Source: Perognathus longimembris pacificus (lineage: Eukaryota; Chordata; Mammalia; Rodentia; Heteromyidae). From it: 64,000 bases of DNA. This document shows positions 11,671 through 23,522 of the stretch, in pieces. The notes beneath the pieces are model-generated. The model had not been told where the DNA came from, searched no databases, and saw only the letters and a list, made by a program, of their open reading frames with translations. Each line of letters starts with the position of its first letter. Within the stretch, counting starts at the first letter, position 1. Both the position numbers and the translations under genes were made by a program. The stretch is taken from contig NC_063164.1 of NCBI RefSeq assembly GCF_023159225.1, positions 74,667,800 to 74,731,799 of the forward strand, written 5' to 3'.

Positions 11671-12263
11671 TGTGGAGGACAGCCCTACATTCTTCTCCCA
11701 CCCAAAGGAGGCCAGAGTGTGTCCCGATTGGGGCTAAGCTGAGATGGGGTCAAGCCGGCGAAACCAACCATCCCAAAGCCCCCCTTATATTTAAGAACAG
11801 ACACTGGACATGAAGATTTCGGGGAGCCATCTGATGGACTACCAACTTCCGTTTATTCAGAGGGAGGGCAATAGCATTTATTACAGTGATGACGGCGGGA
11901 AGGAGAGGGACTTGGTGTGGCTAGTGGGACATTAGCGATTGGCTGATCTGGGCTGTTCTACAAGAGTGGCACCTTAGGACCTCCCCCACGGGCTGACTTC
12001 ATACCACAGTAGAACTGCCCCTGGGCCCCGGAAGAGCTATCTTGGAGGCAGACACGTGGATCCAAGACCAAGACGGGAGGTGGGGCTGGTCCAGAACTAC
12101 TCCTTCCGGTTCCGGACCCAGAAGGAGGTAGGAGTGGTCAACAGCCAAGCAGCCCCAGGGTGGGAGAAGAGGCAGGACTCTTGGGACCGCCCCCCTAAAG
12201 GTACAACCAGAGCCCAACAGACACACACACAATTAAAGACCCTGCCAGAAAGGAAGACCAGCA
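11671..12263 (-). mobile_element. Probable solo LTR of an endogenous retrovirus
   Basis: A GC-rich 593-bp block sits in AT-rich DNA. Read on the minus strand it starts TGCTGGTCTTCC and ends GGGCTGTCCTCCACA, the usual TG...CA ends. It has an AATAAA signal near 11855-11865 (CTGAATAAACGG), about 190 bp before its 3' end, as expected for the R/U5 side. Flanking hexamers ACTGAT (11665-11670) and ACTGAG (12264-12269) could be a 6-bp duplication with one mismatch, which would fit an ERVK-type element. No internal retroviral genes are next to it. Confidence 0.6.
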
Positions 12264-12269
12264 ACTGAG

Positions 12270-12877
12270 ATTAGAGGGACTGAAAATTCTTGTGGGGCCT
12301 TGTGGCCTCAGGTCCCCAGAGACTATGGCCAGTGCTGTTGCATATCCAATGACAGCTTTTATCTCATACTTCCTCTTAGTCTTTCATTGCCTTAGAAAAA
12401 CATGAACATCCATCTCAAAATTATGTGTGTTTAGATAGTCCATCTATCTCAATAGACATTGTAACTCTTGAAGCTAAAATGAGTTCTAAAGATTTGATAG
12501 TCTATCCATACCATATAATGATGAATTTCAAATGTTTTTCACATCTGAAGTCCCCTTTATAGTAATGTTTTACTTTTTTCTTCATAAAACAGATACAGTT
12601 AAATATCTTATGTAACATTTGAGAAGCGATAAATTAGGATTCCTTGCATTTCTACTCTCAGAGGAGTTCATCTCATAGAGTTTACCTTATTAATATTCAA
12701 AAATGTCCCAAAAAGTAGGTAAAATATGCTGAACTGTGATGGAATTACAAACAGAAGAGGTGCACCTCATATACCTTTGTTCCTACATTTGATCTCAACT
12801 TGAAAAAGAAAGTAGAAAGGAAATATAATAGCTAAAACTCAAGCTGATAGGTTGGCAAGCATAATAGACTTTTTTAT
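12270..12877. other. Unique AT-rich DNA, nothing recognised
   Basis: I see no long open frame, repeat family or motif cluster here. Confidence 0.5.
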
Positions 12878-12889
12878 AATATTAATATA

Positions 12890-13644
12890 AAATAGAGTCC
12901 TTGTTTCTTTGGGTCTGGCTCACTTCACTTAGTATAATTTTTTCCAAGTCCTTCCATTTCCTTACAAATGAGGCAATGTCATTCTTTCTGATAGAGGCAT
13001 AAAATTCCATTGTGTATATGTACCACATTTTCCTGATCCATTCATCTACTTAGGGTCATCTGGGTTGGTTCCATATTCTAGCTATGACAAATTGTGCTGT
13101 GATGAGTGTTCTTGCTTGTGGACTCTATGGTCTCCCTCATAGGGAATAATTAGCACAGGTTTAGGCTAGTCACAGCAGAGGATCACAACAGCCCAATAGC
13201 TATACCCTTATGAACACAAAAGATGATGCTAAGTGAAATGAACTCCATGTTATGGAAACGACTCTTATATCACTGTTGTAATTACTTTCAACATGCGATG
13301 TGAAACCGTAGCTTCTATTGTAGATGATCCTCTTGCATCCCTTTTCTGTGGTTGTACCTGCACTATCTCTGTATCTTATCTGAGTACATTGGAAACTGTG
13401 TATACAGGGAATACCAAAATTGAGAGACACAGGGTAAAAAAGACAAACGATTACAAAAGCAATACTTGCCAAACTGTTTAGTGTAAATCTACTGAACAAC
13501 TCAAGGGGGGAAAGGGAAAGGGGGAGGGGGGAGGGAGGAATGAGGGAGGAGGTAACAGTACAAGAAATGTATCCAATGCCTAACGTATTAAACTGTAACC
13601 GCTCTGTATATCAGTTTGACAATAAAAAATAAATATATAAATAA
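12890..13644. mobile_element. 5'-inverted (twin-primed) L1 3' end
   Basis: 12890 to about 13118 is antisense to the end of L1 ORF2 (TTGGGTCTGGCTCACTTCAC to TTGTGCTGTGATGAG). From about 13119 the sequence turns to sense orientation (GGTCTCCCTCATAGGGAATA), runs through the 3'UTR and ends TCAGTTTGACAATAAAAAAT. Both parts lie between copies of AATATTAATATA (12878-12889 and 13645-13656), a likely target-site duplication. This is the classic product of twin priming. The short open frames inside are 3'UTR noise. Confidence 0.85.
13504..13552 (+). other. L1 3'UTR polypurine G-rich tract
   Basis: The tract consists of G runs separated by A (GGGGGG, GGG, GGGGG, GGGGGG, GGG) and could fold as a G-quadruplex. 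G-rich 3'UTR tracts are a recurrent feature of mammalian L1s. Counterparts lie at about 28490-28545 (minus), 20715-20735, 49065-49095 (minus) and 56535-56590. Confidence 0.75.
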
Positions 13645-13656
13645 AATATTAATATA

Positions 13657-14318
13657 TAATATCTGAATCAATGGCTATATCTAATGCTTTCACATCTCTT
13701 AGGAAAAGTGTTCTGTTCATAGAAATGATTTGTTAAATATTTTGAATTTATTTTTGTGATAATAATTTTTATATTTGTATATTCTCATGTCCCACTTAGA
13801 TTATTTTACCACTACTATAGGACAGTAGACCTACTGAAATAGCTATGGGCAATTTAGACATGCACTTTTTACGTAATTAAAAATATATAAATGAAATCCC
13901 TGCATTACCTGAATTATACAACACCTTAATAATAATAAATTTATATTTATAAAAATATGAATGTACTAAAAGATGAATATCAGACTTTATTCCACAGATG
14001 AGTAAATAAGGTCAGGAAAAATGTGAAGATCATCATCCAAAAGGCTCAGATATAGTCGTTAGAAGGGCTTCAATAAAGTGTTTAGTCCTTTTAGCTTCTA
14101 AGTCCCAGTTCTTTTCTCTTGTGTTCCTATTATGACATTATGATTTTTAAATATTTTTAAAATATGGACTTTACACAGGAATTTCTTTACTTGAAATATT
14201 TCTTACAATATAATAGCCATCTTAATAATTTCTGTGCTTATTTTATTAGTACTTTTATTAATATTGATTGCAGAGAAGAATGGACTGAGCTGTGGGAAGG
14301 CAATACTTACATTTTTCA
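13657..14318. other. Unique AT-rich DNA
   Basis: No gene or repeat family recognised. A 70-codon open frame at 14164-14376 runs into the following SINE and has no recognisable similarity. Confidence 0.5.
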
Positions 14319-14548
14319 TTTGTTTGTTTTGTGTCAGTTCAATAGCTTGAACTCAGGACATGAGAAGTACTCATAAACTCTTTTTGGTCAAAGCTAGCAC
14401 TCTGCCATTTTGAGCCACAGCTCCACTTCTAGTTTTTTTTTTGGTAGTTTATTGGAGATTAGAGACTCACAGTCTTGAACTGTGGTTCTCAGATCTCTGC
14501 CTCCTGAGTAATTAGGATTACAGATATGCACCACTGGTAGCTGGTAAC
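14319..14548 (-). mobile_element. B1-like/Geo dimeric SINE
   Basis: On the minus strand: a 7SL/B1-like left half (CTGTAATCCTAATTACTCAG then GAGGCAGAGATCTGAG), a linker with CTCTAATCTCCAATAAACTA, then the Geo-type right half (GGAGCTGTGGCTCAAAATGG and AGAGTGCTAGC). It is diverged and older than the IDL-Geo copies. Confidence 0.75.
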
Positions 14549-17500
14549 ATTTAAGAAAACAACAACAGAAACTCATTGAGTAAGAGAATTCCCTGGAATA
14601 TGTCAAAAATTTGTGTAAAGGCCTAAAAATGGAAACCTTATCAATAACTTCAGTAATTGCAATCATCCTTCAATCCTTTTGCATATAGTAAATTCACATA
14701 AATTGTAGGAAAAAAGTCATGAAGGAATGAGATGAGAATTCCAAGTGGTAACATTTGTCAAATTGTACTTTATTTCTTGAAACCCCCAAACTCATGACAT
14801 GAAAGAATGAGGATGTGACTCATTGGTACTACATAGAATTTGGGGAAGAATATTCAAAAAGATAGCAAGTGGTTCTACTAGTAAGAATGTAATGATCAAT
14901 TATGAATTGAAAACATTCCAATAAACTCAGGAATAAGACCTAGAGACACATTATAATCCTCTGATATATGCATAGTTTGTACATAGACGGAAAAATTTTA
15001 AAGATTCTTTGCTTACAATAAATCTTAGGACCTATGTATGAAAAAGGTATACATGAATCTTCATCATTATATTCATGAATGAATAAAGGATTATAAGTGT
15101 AAGAACACTACCTTTGGTTCTTTATATTCTATCATAAATTCATTCTACATATTATAAAGTTTGTGGCTGGTGAAAGACAACGAAAGTTGAGTCAGTTTTT
15201 TAATCTTAATATTCTAATGTGCCACATGTCAGTGTAGCAGTCTACATGAAGTACTTTTCCTTCTGTGTGAAATAATGACTTATATAAGTACTTGTATCAC
15301 CTACTCTGGCTTAAATAAAGGGAAAAATCATCGCAGGTACAGGTGTATATATTAGTAGACACATTCATATGTTTATAGAATGATCATTGCTTTTTAAAAT
15401 GTGTAATTTAAAATTCTCTTTAGTTGTGTACAGGTGTTTCAATTCAAGCGTCAGTTTATGAGGGCTATACTTCTTGATCAGGATGACCTATTTCATTGTT
15501 TTCCCAAACCATCTCCTTAATTTACCTGCTTTTTTCACATATATACATTGAATACTATAATTGTTTTAGAAGATAAAGAAGAAACAAATATTTTCAAGTA
15601 AGCACAATGAAAATATTGATAGCTAAAATACTTTTGTAAACATACATCAATCATTGTATAGATCCAGAACAACTATATTTTCCAGTCTCAAGTGGGAAAT
15701 GGTATTTCTAAAGACCCATAATACCTATTAACTTTTGTAACCATGGCATGTACGGGTATCTAATGAGCACTTCTAGAAAACAGAGCACATGAACTCTAAA
15801 GTTGATAGTGATGAAGATTTTTGTGATCTTGGAAAATTACAGAAATGAATGATATTTGAACTTGTACTTTTTATGATATCTAATCTGATACAGATGAGTA
15901 AAAACCTCACATAGAGGAAATCATTCACAGCTTTTTGAATTCTTGAGATCATATGAAATACCAATGTCTCCACCTACTTTCAGTTTCATTCAAGACACTA
16001 AAGTGGAACTACTGAACATGCAGAGCCAAAAAGCACTGAAACAAGTCCAAGCTATTATTAGCCTATGCTAATAAGGTGCAGTCATAAGACGATCTATAAA
16101 TACAAGACGATCAATCATCCTTTTTCAGATGAAGCCCAGGTGAACCAAAACTTTTATCACACTGATTCAACGATGGACATGTTTATTTTGGTGGTATGTG
16201 TGAGCGAGCAAGCGAGTGAGTGACTGATGAGAGAGCAAGACAGACAGAAAAGGAGGAGAGATAGAGAGACTGTTAGCTACACACAGTATCTGATAATGAG
16301 AGTACAGTAGACAATAAGTCAGGATCCTTCTATAATGGAGGAGAGACCATCTATCCTCATACTGAAGTACACAAGTGTAATTAAAATGTAAAATAAGTGA
16401 TTGGTAGGCATGTACTTCTAACCTAGATTAAGGACACTGGACAAGACCTTTGGGCTAAAGTTACAAGGACATGATAGAGGATACACTCAAGGCAGAGGGA
16501 CTATATGAAAAAAGACAAGTTTGGCTAGGACTTCTTGAAGTTGATGAGCAGGTAAAATGTCACAAAGCATAAAACATAGAGGGTCATGACAATTTAAGAT
16601 AAAGATGATGAAGTACATTTGAGGAGATCATGAAAATGTGGATCATTTATACTTAAGACAGTCAACCTCTTAAACATTGTCCGTTCTTTCATTTTTCCTA
16701 TTCTCTTCATTAAATTCTACATCCCTGTCAACCAGCCTAAGAAAGGATGCCATGTTTCTCTTCTAATTGTCCAGTTTATTCTTTTAATGAAATGAGCTCA
16801 GTCCCTTAACACTAAATTTCAAACATGTCATGGTACTGCTCAAAAACATAAAATAATCACTCAGTGACGATGAAAATATTCATAGCACTTAAACATAACA
16901 ATGGACTTTCGTTATCTGATCTCTTCCTCTTTCTGCCCCTGCCCCTTTTTTCTATCATCAGGTGAAATCATCACATCTTGGCTTCTCCATCTTCTACATG
17001 ATGACAGCCCTTTTGAATTTTTTTTCAGTTGTTCTAGTTTCAGGCTCATAAAGGTTTTCTCCTCTGCCCTCTTTCATATGTGATTTCACCTGGTTATCTG
17101 GAAACTCAGATGGTCATCGGGAAAATCAGATGTCAGTGTTTCTCATTTTTCCTTGTCTTAAACTAAATTACAAGCCAACAACTGACATGAATATTTAACC
17201 CCCTAGCACAGGAGCAGTTAGTATTTATTGAATTCATCTATAAGAGAATGAATAATTACAATAAAGTCATTCAATAAAAATGTTTGTACTGCTCCAACAA
17301 TTGAGTTTTTATAATAAATTTCTATTGGGAATGCATAGCTTTTACTTGATCACCTTTCTTTCACATGTAACAAAAAAACTGTAAAATTAAAATATGGTGT
17401 GTGATAACTGAGAGTCTTTTTGTGAGCTTCAGAAGAGACTAGAAGTTCATGGATGAGGAGTGGGCATCCTTCACAGTGCTCTGTGGATATTGACATAGTC

Positions 17501-19606
17501 ATTTTTTACTTGCAAATTTTAGCCACTTCCACAACCTATTCTGATAAATCTTACCACAAAACCACAGGCTCTTCCAATTTCTTGACAGAAGGTCAACCTG
17601 AAAAGCTTTCTTTCAAAGTAAGTTGTCTTTATATTTCCAGCTAATGAGGGAAGTGGTACCTACCACATCATGTGTGGTCTTAGCACTTGAGATACACTGG
17701 GATCCAAATAATGGAGTATATGAGAAATGAGAAAAGATAATAAAGGAAAAGTCAACAGCCAGAAAATATGACAAAGTACACTTCTGTTCCCTGAGATACA
17801 CACTTTTTCTGTAATTAGGAAAATTAGAAGTCCTGTTAGGTGGTATCTTTTCCAAGGAAATGATCTGACAGGAAAAGGCACAATTTTGTGCTGAAACTAG
17901 CAGTGTTCTAATTGCAGTTGTGAATTGGTTCCTGGTTAAAGTAATTAGTTTGGACTGAGATTGGAGTATATTTATGGTAGCTACTTAGGTATAGACAGAT
18001 ATGAGGCAAAAAAAAAAGGAAAATAAAAGCAAACCAACCAACCAAACAAACAAACAAAAACAGCCTGAGTTACTATTTGCAAGGTTTCTGAACCAGTTAA
18101 GGAAAGTAGTATTCAAGGCAGTGCTTCATTTCCAAAAGCATGAGATCACTGAGATGTAGTTGGAAAGATGGGGAATTCACTTATGAAGAGGGAGAAGAAT
18201 GGTTTCAGGTGAGGATCTCTCACATATACAGAATTCTCCATAGGCAAGCCTAATATGCTTGAACAGAAAAGTCCACTCCAGTTGCTAGTATAGATGGCAT
18301 GCAATCAAGAACCACACTAGCTGAGCACTGCAACCCAATTCCTGAGAAGGTCAAAACTTGTTAACATTCAGCAGATATTAACTCCAATAATGGAAATACT
18401 TATGGGATAAGGAGAGTTCCCTTCATCAGTTAGTTTCACATCTTCCTACCTCATTAGCCTAAGTCTTTGGTTAATTGTGAGGTTGACACCTTGATATGTC
18501 ATTCTGTAGTAACTGTGGTCTTTCCTTTGCTACTCCTCTTCTACCATAATATTACATAATTTTCATTTATTCATCTCAGAACCAAACATTTGCATTCAGC
18601 AGTGACCTCTCTGACATATTCTTCTAAGAATTGCCATTGAAAAAATGAAGTCTTCTGGGTAGGAATAGCATAAAAGGTTTCATGTGAGCACAATTTCTGG
18701 AATAAGATCAGACAGGTATATTGGTAGCAATGTGTGAACCTCCACATGACTTATACTGTATACATAAAGAATGGGAACAATAACAGCATTTAACTTGTTG
18801 GGCTGTGGCAAAAATTAAATAGGAGAAATTACATTAACATTCTGAGAACAGTGATCTGTATGAAAAAATTTAAGATATACTAACAATTATTACTCAAAGA
18901 TCCCAGAATGTTAAATAGGATTTTAATAGTTATTCATCCAATGTATGACGAGAGAGATCAGTCTGAAAAGCAGTAAACACACCGGAAGCACCAAAAACGA
19001 AGGAATAGTTTCTTGGAATTGCCTGTTATGTCACAGGGAAATAAGGTTTCTGAAATTTTGAGTGTTCAGCCAGTGTTCAGAAGTACTCAGCATGAAGCTC
19101 ATTCACTTCTGAGCTCAGCTTCCATTTGCCATAATTATTGCTAATACCTAATTCTCTTTATACTCTTGCTTCCCATCTTTCTGAGGCTTACAAATACTTA
19201 AAAATTGATCTATTGTTGGAAATTATTGCATAGTTGGATTTCCTTGATTTAAACTTTGTTTCATGCTCTTTATCTCCTCCTTTCCACTCATTCTGTTTCA
19301 TGAGGCATTCTATGTATTTGATGAATGTACATTATTTATCTCAAATTTGTATGACCAAAGAAAGATAGCTTTTATAACTACACTTAAATAAAACACAACA
19401 ATCAACAAGGAGTTTGATGAGAGAAATCTTACATTGTGTTTTGTTTTACTATGTTGAAAACACTATGAGGTATGAAGTCATACTTATTAAATAAATTACA
19501 TTTTTATTGTAGCCTGATGTACTTTTGCACTAATGTTAAGCAAATCGCTTAAGACTTCTGCCTCAGTTACATCAACAGTAATATGAGGCTAATAAATTTG
19601 CTACCT
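14549..19606. other. About 5 kb of unique intergenic DNA
   Basis: I recognise no gene and no clear SINE, L1 or LTR. Short purine-rich runs lie at 16199-16270, and an (AAAC)n-type tract at about 18030-18062. Open frames up to 80 codons look like chance in AT-rich DNA. Confidence 0.5.
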
Positions 19607-19800
19607 TGCTGGGAATATGGCTTAGTGGTAGAGTGCTTGCCTCCCTCACATGAATCTCTAAGTTTGATTCCTCAGCATCACATAAACAGAAAAAGCCAAA
19701 AGTGGTGCTGTGGCTTAAGTAGTAGAGTGCTAGCCTTGAGCACAAAGAATCCAGGGACATTGCTCTGGCCCTGAATTCAAGCCCCAGGACTGGCAAAAAA
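19607..19800 (+). mobile_element. IDL-Geo SINE, diverged
   Basis: The ID-like half (TGCTGGGAATATGGCTTAGT, degenerate B box AGTTTGATTCC) is followed by the Geo half (GGTGCTGTGGCTTAAGTAGT) and a tail that has become (GAAT/AAAT)n at 19801-19850. Several CpG sites have decayed to TpG or CpA. Confidence 0.9.
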
Positions 19801-20078
19801 TAAATGAATGAATGAAAATATAAATAAATAAATAACAAAAAATAATTTTACTCCCTTAAGAGATATTTTGTCATACATTTTAAGATTCCTTCTTACCACT
19901 GGGGAAGAAAGAGATATTTGATGTGCTTTTCCTCTTAACATTGTTAATACTTATTTGTAGATCTGCTATATTGATCATATAGAATGTTCTGTGAGTAACT
20001 GAAAAGATCATATACTATACTTTGTAGAACTTAGGTAGATATTACAGGGTTACTTTGAAAATAATATAAATTAATAAC

Positions 20079-20327
20079 GTGTGTGTGTGTCCCTGAGTGT
20101 GTGCAGGTCCTGGGGCTTGAACTCAGGGTGGAGTACCTGTCCCTGAGATTTTTCTCTCAAGGCTAGCATGCTACTATTTGAGCCACAGCTCTACTTCCTG
20201 TTTTTTGTGATTAATTGTAGATAAGAATTTCTTGGACTTCCCAGCCTGGGCTGGCTTTGAACCACAATCCTCAGACCTCAGCCATCTGAGTGGCTTGGAT
20301 TATAGGTGTGAGCAACAAATTCCTGGC
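20079..20327 (-). mobile_element. B1-like/Geo dimeric SINE with GT-rich tail
   Basis: The plus strand reads the antisense Geo half (CAAGGCTAGCATGCTACTAT, TTGAGCCACAGCTCTACTTC), then the antisense B1-like half (CCTGGGCTGGCTTTGAACCA, CTCAGACCTCAGCC). The A tail side carries a short (GT)n at 20080-20090. Confidence 0.75.
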
Positions 20328-20477
20328 AAAATGAACTAATTAAAACAATTATGAGAGCATTATGTCACAAGAACAACTGAGTGCTTTTGCTTTTTTGAAA
20401 TAAAATAACCACATACAATAGTGAAGTCTTGTGACATTTGCTCACATAGCTAGGTTAGAAGGTTGGAAAACTCTGAA

Positions 20478-20970
20478 TTTCCATATCTTGGAGTTCATTC
20501 TGACTAGCAACATATTATATGGTCATATGTAAATAGCTATTGAGCTATTGTGATCCTCTGCCAGGACTAATGTAAAGGTTTTTCTTTGTTGTTGTTTTTA
20601 ATGTAATGTGTGAAGTTATTTCATTTTTATTCCATTGTTTTTCCTTTGCTTCATCTCCTGTTGTTACTGTATTTGATTTTGGTAGCCTGTGTCTTGTATA
20701 AATGTTTATCTGACTAGGGGAAGGGAGGGGGAACAACAAAAAGGTGAAAAAAAAGGACAAAGTTTGAACCAATGCAACAGGGACATGCACAAGATGCTAC
20801 ACTGGAAATGAACTTTACAACTTGGAGGGCAGATTGGGGGAGGGAAAGTGGGAGAAAAACAAGAGAGGGAGTAACAACATTTGACAAAGAATGTACTCAT
20901 TTCCGTATGTATATAACTATAATCCCACTGTACATCACCTTTACAATAAAAATATAAATAAATAAAAGGA
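20478..20970. mobile_element. 5'-inverted (twin-primed) L1 3' end
   Basis: 20478 to about 20575 is antisense L1 3'UTR (CCATATCTTGGAGTTCATTC to GTGATCCTCTGCCAGGACTA). From about 20590 the sequence is sense 3'UTR and ends CATCACCTTTACAATAAAAA. The flanks GGAAAACTCTGAATT (20463-20477) and GAAAACTGAATA (about 20971) may be the target duplication with a 2-bp difference. An 81-codon and a 128-codon minus frame here are antisense 3'UTR and not genes. Confidence 0.75.
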
Positions 20971-22814
20971 AAGAAAACTGAATATAAGTCACCTATATTC
21001 TCATATTGGAAGTGAAAGCCAGCAGCAAGGGACAAAAACAGGCTCCGAATGAAAGAATGGAGCAAGATCTTCCCAACAAACGCACCTACCAAAACAGCAG
21101 GGTAGCCATCCTGATGTCAGACAAACTAGACTTATCATTAAAGTCAGTTCAAAAAGATAAGGAAGGGCACTACATTTTAATAAAAGGAAAAATCCAGAAT
21201 CAAGACATCATGGTGATAAATTTATACTCACCAAACAAAAGAGGCCCTAAATATGTCAAACAAATTCTTTCAGAACTACAGTACAAGATAGACCCAAATA
21301 CAATCATAGTGGGAATTTTTAATACTCCACTCTGTCCAAGAAACAGATCCAACACACATAGGATTGGCAAGGGAGCCAAAGACCTAAGGAACACCATATC
21401 CCAAATGGATATGACAGATCTGTAAAGAGTTTTTCATCCTACAGAGAACCAATACACATTCTTCTCAGCAGCGCATGGAACATACTCCAAAATAGATTCT
21501 GTCATAGTCCACACAAAGAAACTCAGAAAATACAAGAGTATTGACATTTTCCCATGTATTCTACCTGATCACTGTGGAATCAAGGTAGCCCTCAATAACA
21601 AAGGGTACCACAGAAACTACACAAATACTTGGAGGCTAAACCCCTCATTGTTATCTAACATTTGGGTCACAGAGCAAATTAAGGATGGAATTAACAAGTT
21701 CATAAGCCCCAAGGACAATGAAAATACATCACAAAGAAACCTATGGGACACAGAAAAGGCAGTGCTGAGGGGTAAGATCATTGCCCTCAGTGCACACATT
21801 AAAAGAATGGAATCAGAGCAGGTAAATAACCTCATGATGCAGCTAAAACGACTGGAGAAACAAGAAAAAATTGAATTTAAAATGACTAGGAGGAGAGAGA
21901 TCACAAAGATTAAAGAAGAGATAAATCTGATTGAGAATAGAAAGATCATTCAACAAATAAATAAAACTAAAAGCTTTTTCTGAGAGAAAATAAATCAACT
22001 TGGCAGATCCCTTGCAAAACTTACAAAAAAAAAAAAAAAAAAAAGGAAGAGAAGAGACTCATATCCATAAGATCAGGGACTCCACCAGAAAAATTACAAC
22101 AAATACACAGGATATTCAAACAATCATAAGGAACTATTTCCAGAACCTTTACTCACTAAAGAATGAAAATTTTACAGAAATGGATCAATTCTTAGAGAAG
22201 TATAAACTACCCAAACTGAATCAAGAAGAAATAAATCAACTAAATAAACCAATACTGTACAGCGAAATACAGGAGGTAATCAAGAGCCTCCCAACACAGA
22301 AAAGTCCAGGCCCGGATGGATTCACCAATGAATTCTATAAAACCTTCAGTGAGGAGCTAATACCAATACTCCTCAAATTCTTCCACAAAACAGAAATAGA
22401 GGGACAAATCCCAAAGTCATTCTATGAAGCTAATATTATCATCCCCAAACCAGGCAAAGACCCCCCCCCAAAAAAAAAAAGAATTACAGAGCAATATCAC
22501 TAATGAACAAAGATGCAAGCTCCTCAACAAAGTATTAGCTAATAGGATCCAGAAACTGGTCAAGAAAATTATACATCATGATCAAGTAGGCTTCATCCCA
22601 CAGACGCAAGGATGGGTCAACATCGACAAATCAATAAATGTAATTCACCAAATCAAAAGAGCTAAGACAAGAACCACGTCATCATCTCAGCCAATGCCCA
22701 AAAAGCCTTTGACAAAATGCAACACCCACACATGTTGAAAGCCCTGGAGAGAACAGGAATAGAGGGAACATTCTTTAAAACAATAAAAGCCATATACAAG
22801 AGACCAACTGCTAA

Positions 22815-23522
22815 TGTAATGTGGACCCCCCCAAGGGAGGGGACCACAATGTAATGGGGTCTGAGGGTGGAGGGATCCCCCATCCCTCCAAGAGTCCACC
22901 ACTCAGAAGCAGTCTCAAGTAAAAATATGGATTTATCAGGGAAGTAAAAAGTATACTGACTGGCCAGTGTCACGGCCCAGACATGGGAGCTGGAACCCCA
23001 ACCGTAAAAAGCAGGCTGGCTGGCCAGGGCCGCAGCCCAGACTCAGGAGCTGGGACCACGAGCACCGGGCCACACTCAGGGTCGGGTTATAAGGCAAACA
23101 TCACAGTGAAACTTGCCACACACAAGTGGCAAATGAGGATACAGCACTTACAGAGCATGCTAGGCCACAAGCAGGTGGCCAATAGAGTTACAGTCTGTCT
23201 CATAGTATCTGTTTGGATCAACCTATCATTCTAGTTAAAATTAGCCCATAGGTTTGACATCAGATGGATATGCCACTCTGGAGGGCACATGGATTTGACG
23301 TCAGGTGGATACACCTACCCATGGGCACTGGTTCACTTGAACCTCCCAGGCCTCCGGCAGTCAATTTACATGACATCATAATAAAGGGGAGCATCCCTGG
23401 ATAGGGTGGGGGAGATCTTAGTGGAAGATGGAGTTGGCTTCTGCTCTAATCTGCGCTGGAGTCAATCTAATGCCCCTCCACAATTAATGATGGCACTGGC
23501 CAGATCTGACCTCCCTATTACA
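22815..23522 (+). mobile_element. Solo LTR, ERV1-like, inside an L1
   Basis: This 708-bp insertion begins TGTAATGTGG and ends CCTATTACA, with a perfect 6-bp inverted terminus (TGTAAT/ATTACA). It is flanked by CTAA at 22811-22814 and 23523-23526, a 4-bp duplication as in gammaretrovirus-like ERV1 elements. The host L1 reads on across it (CAACTGCTAA then TACCATATTAAATGG). An AATAAA near 23382 suggests plus orientation. No gag, pol or env lies between two LTRs, so the provirus was lost by LTR-LTR recombination. Confidence 0.9.

Noticed and set aside
11417..11737. 106-codon plus-strand open frame
   Set aside because: It runs from unique DNA into the LTR-like block, has a competing frame on the other strand and shows no recognisable domain.
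20706..21092. 128-codon minus-strand open frame
   Set aside because: It is the antisense of an L1 3'UTR and crosses the boundary into the next L1.
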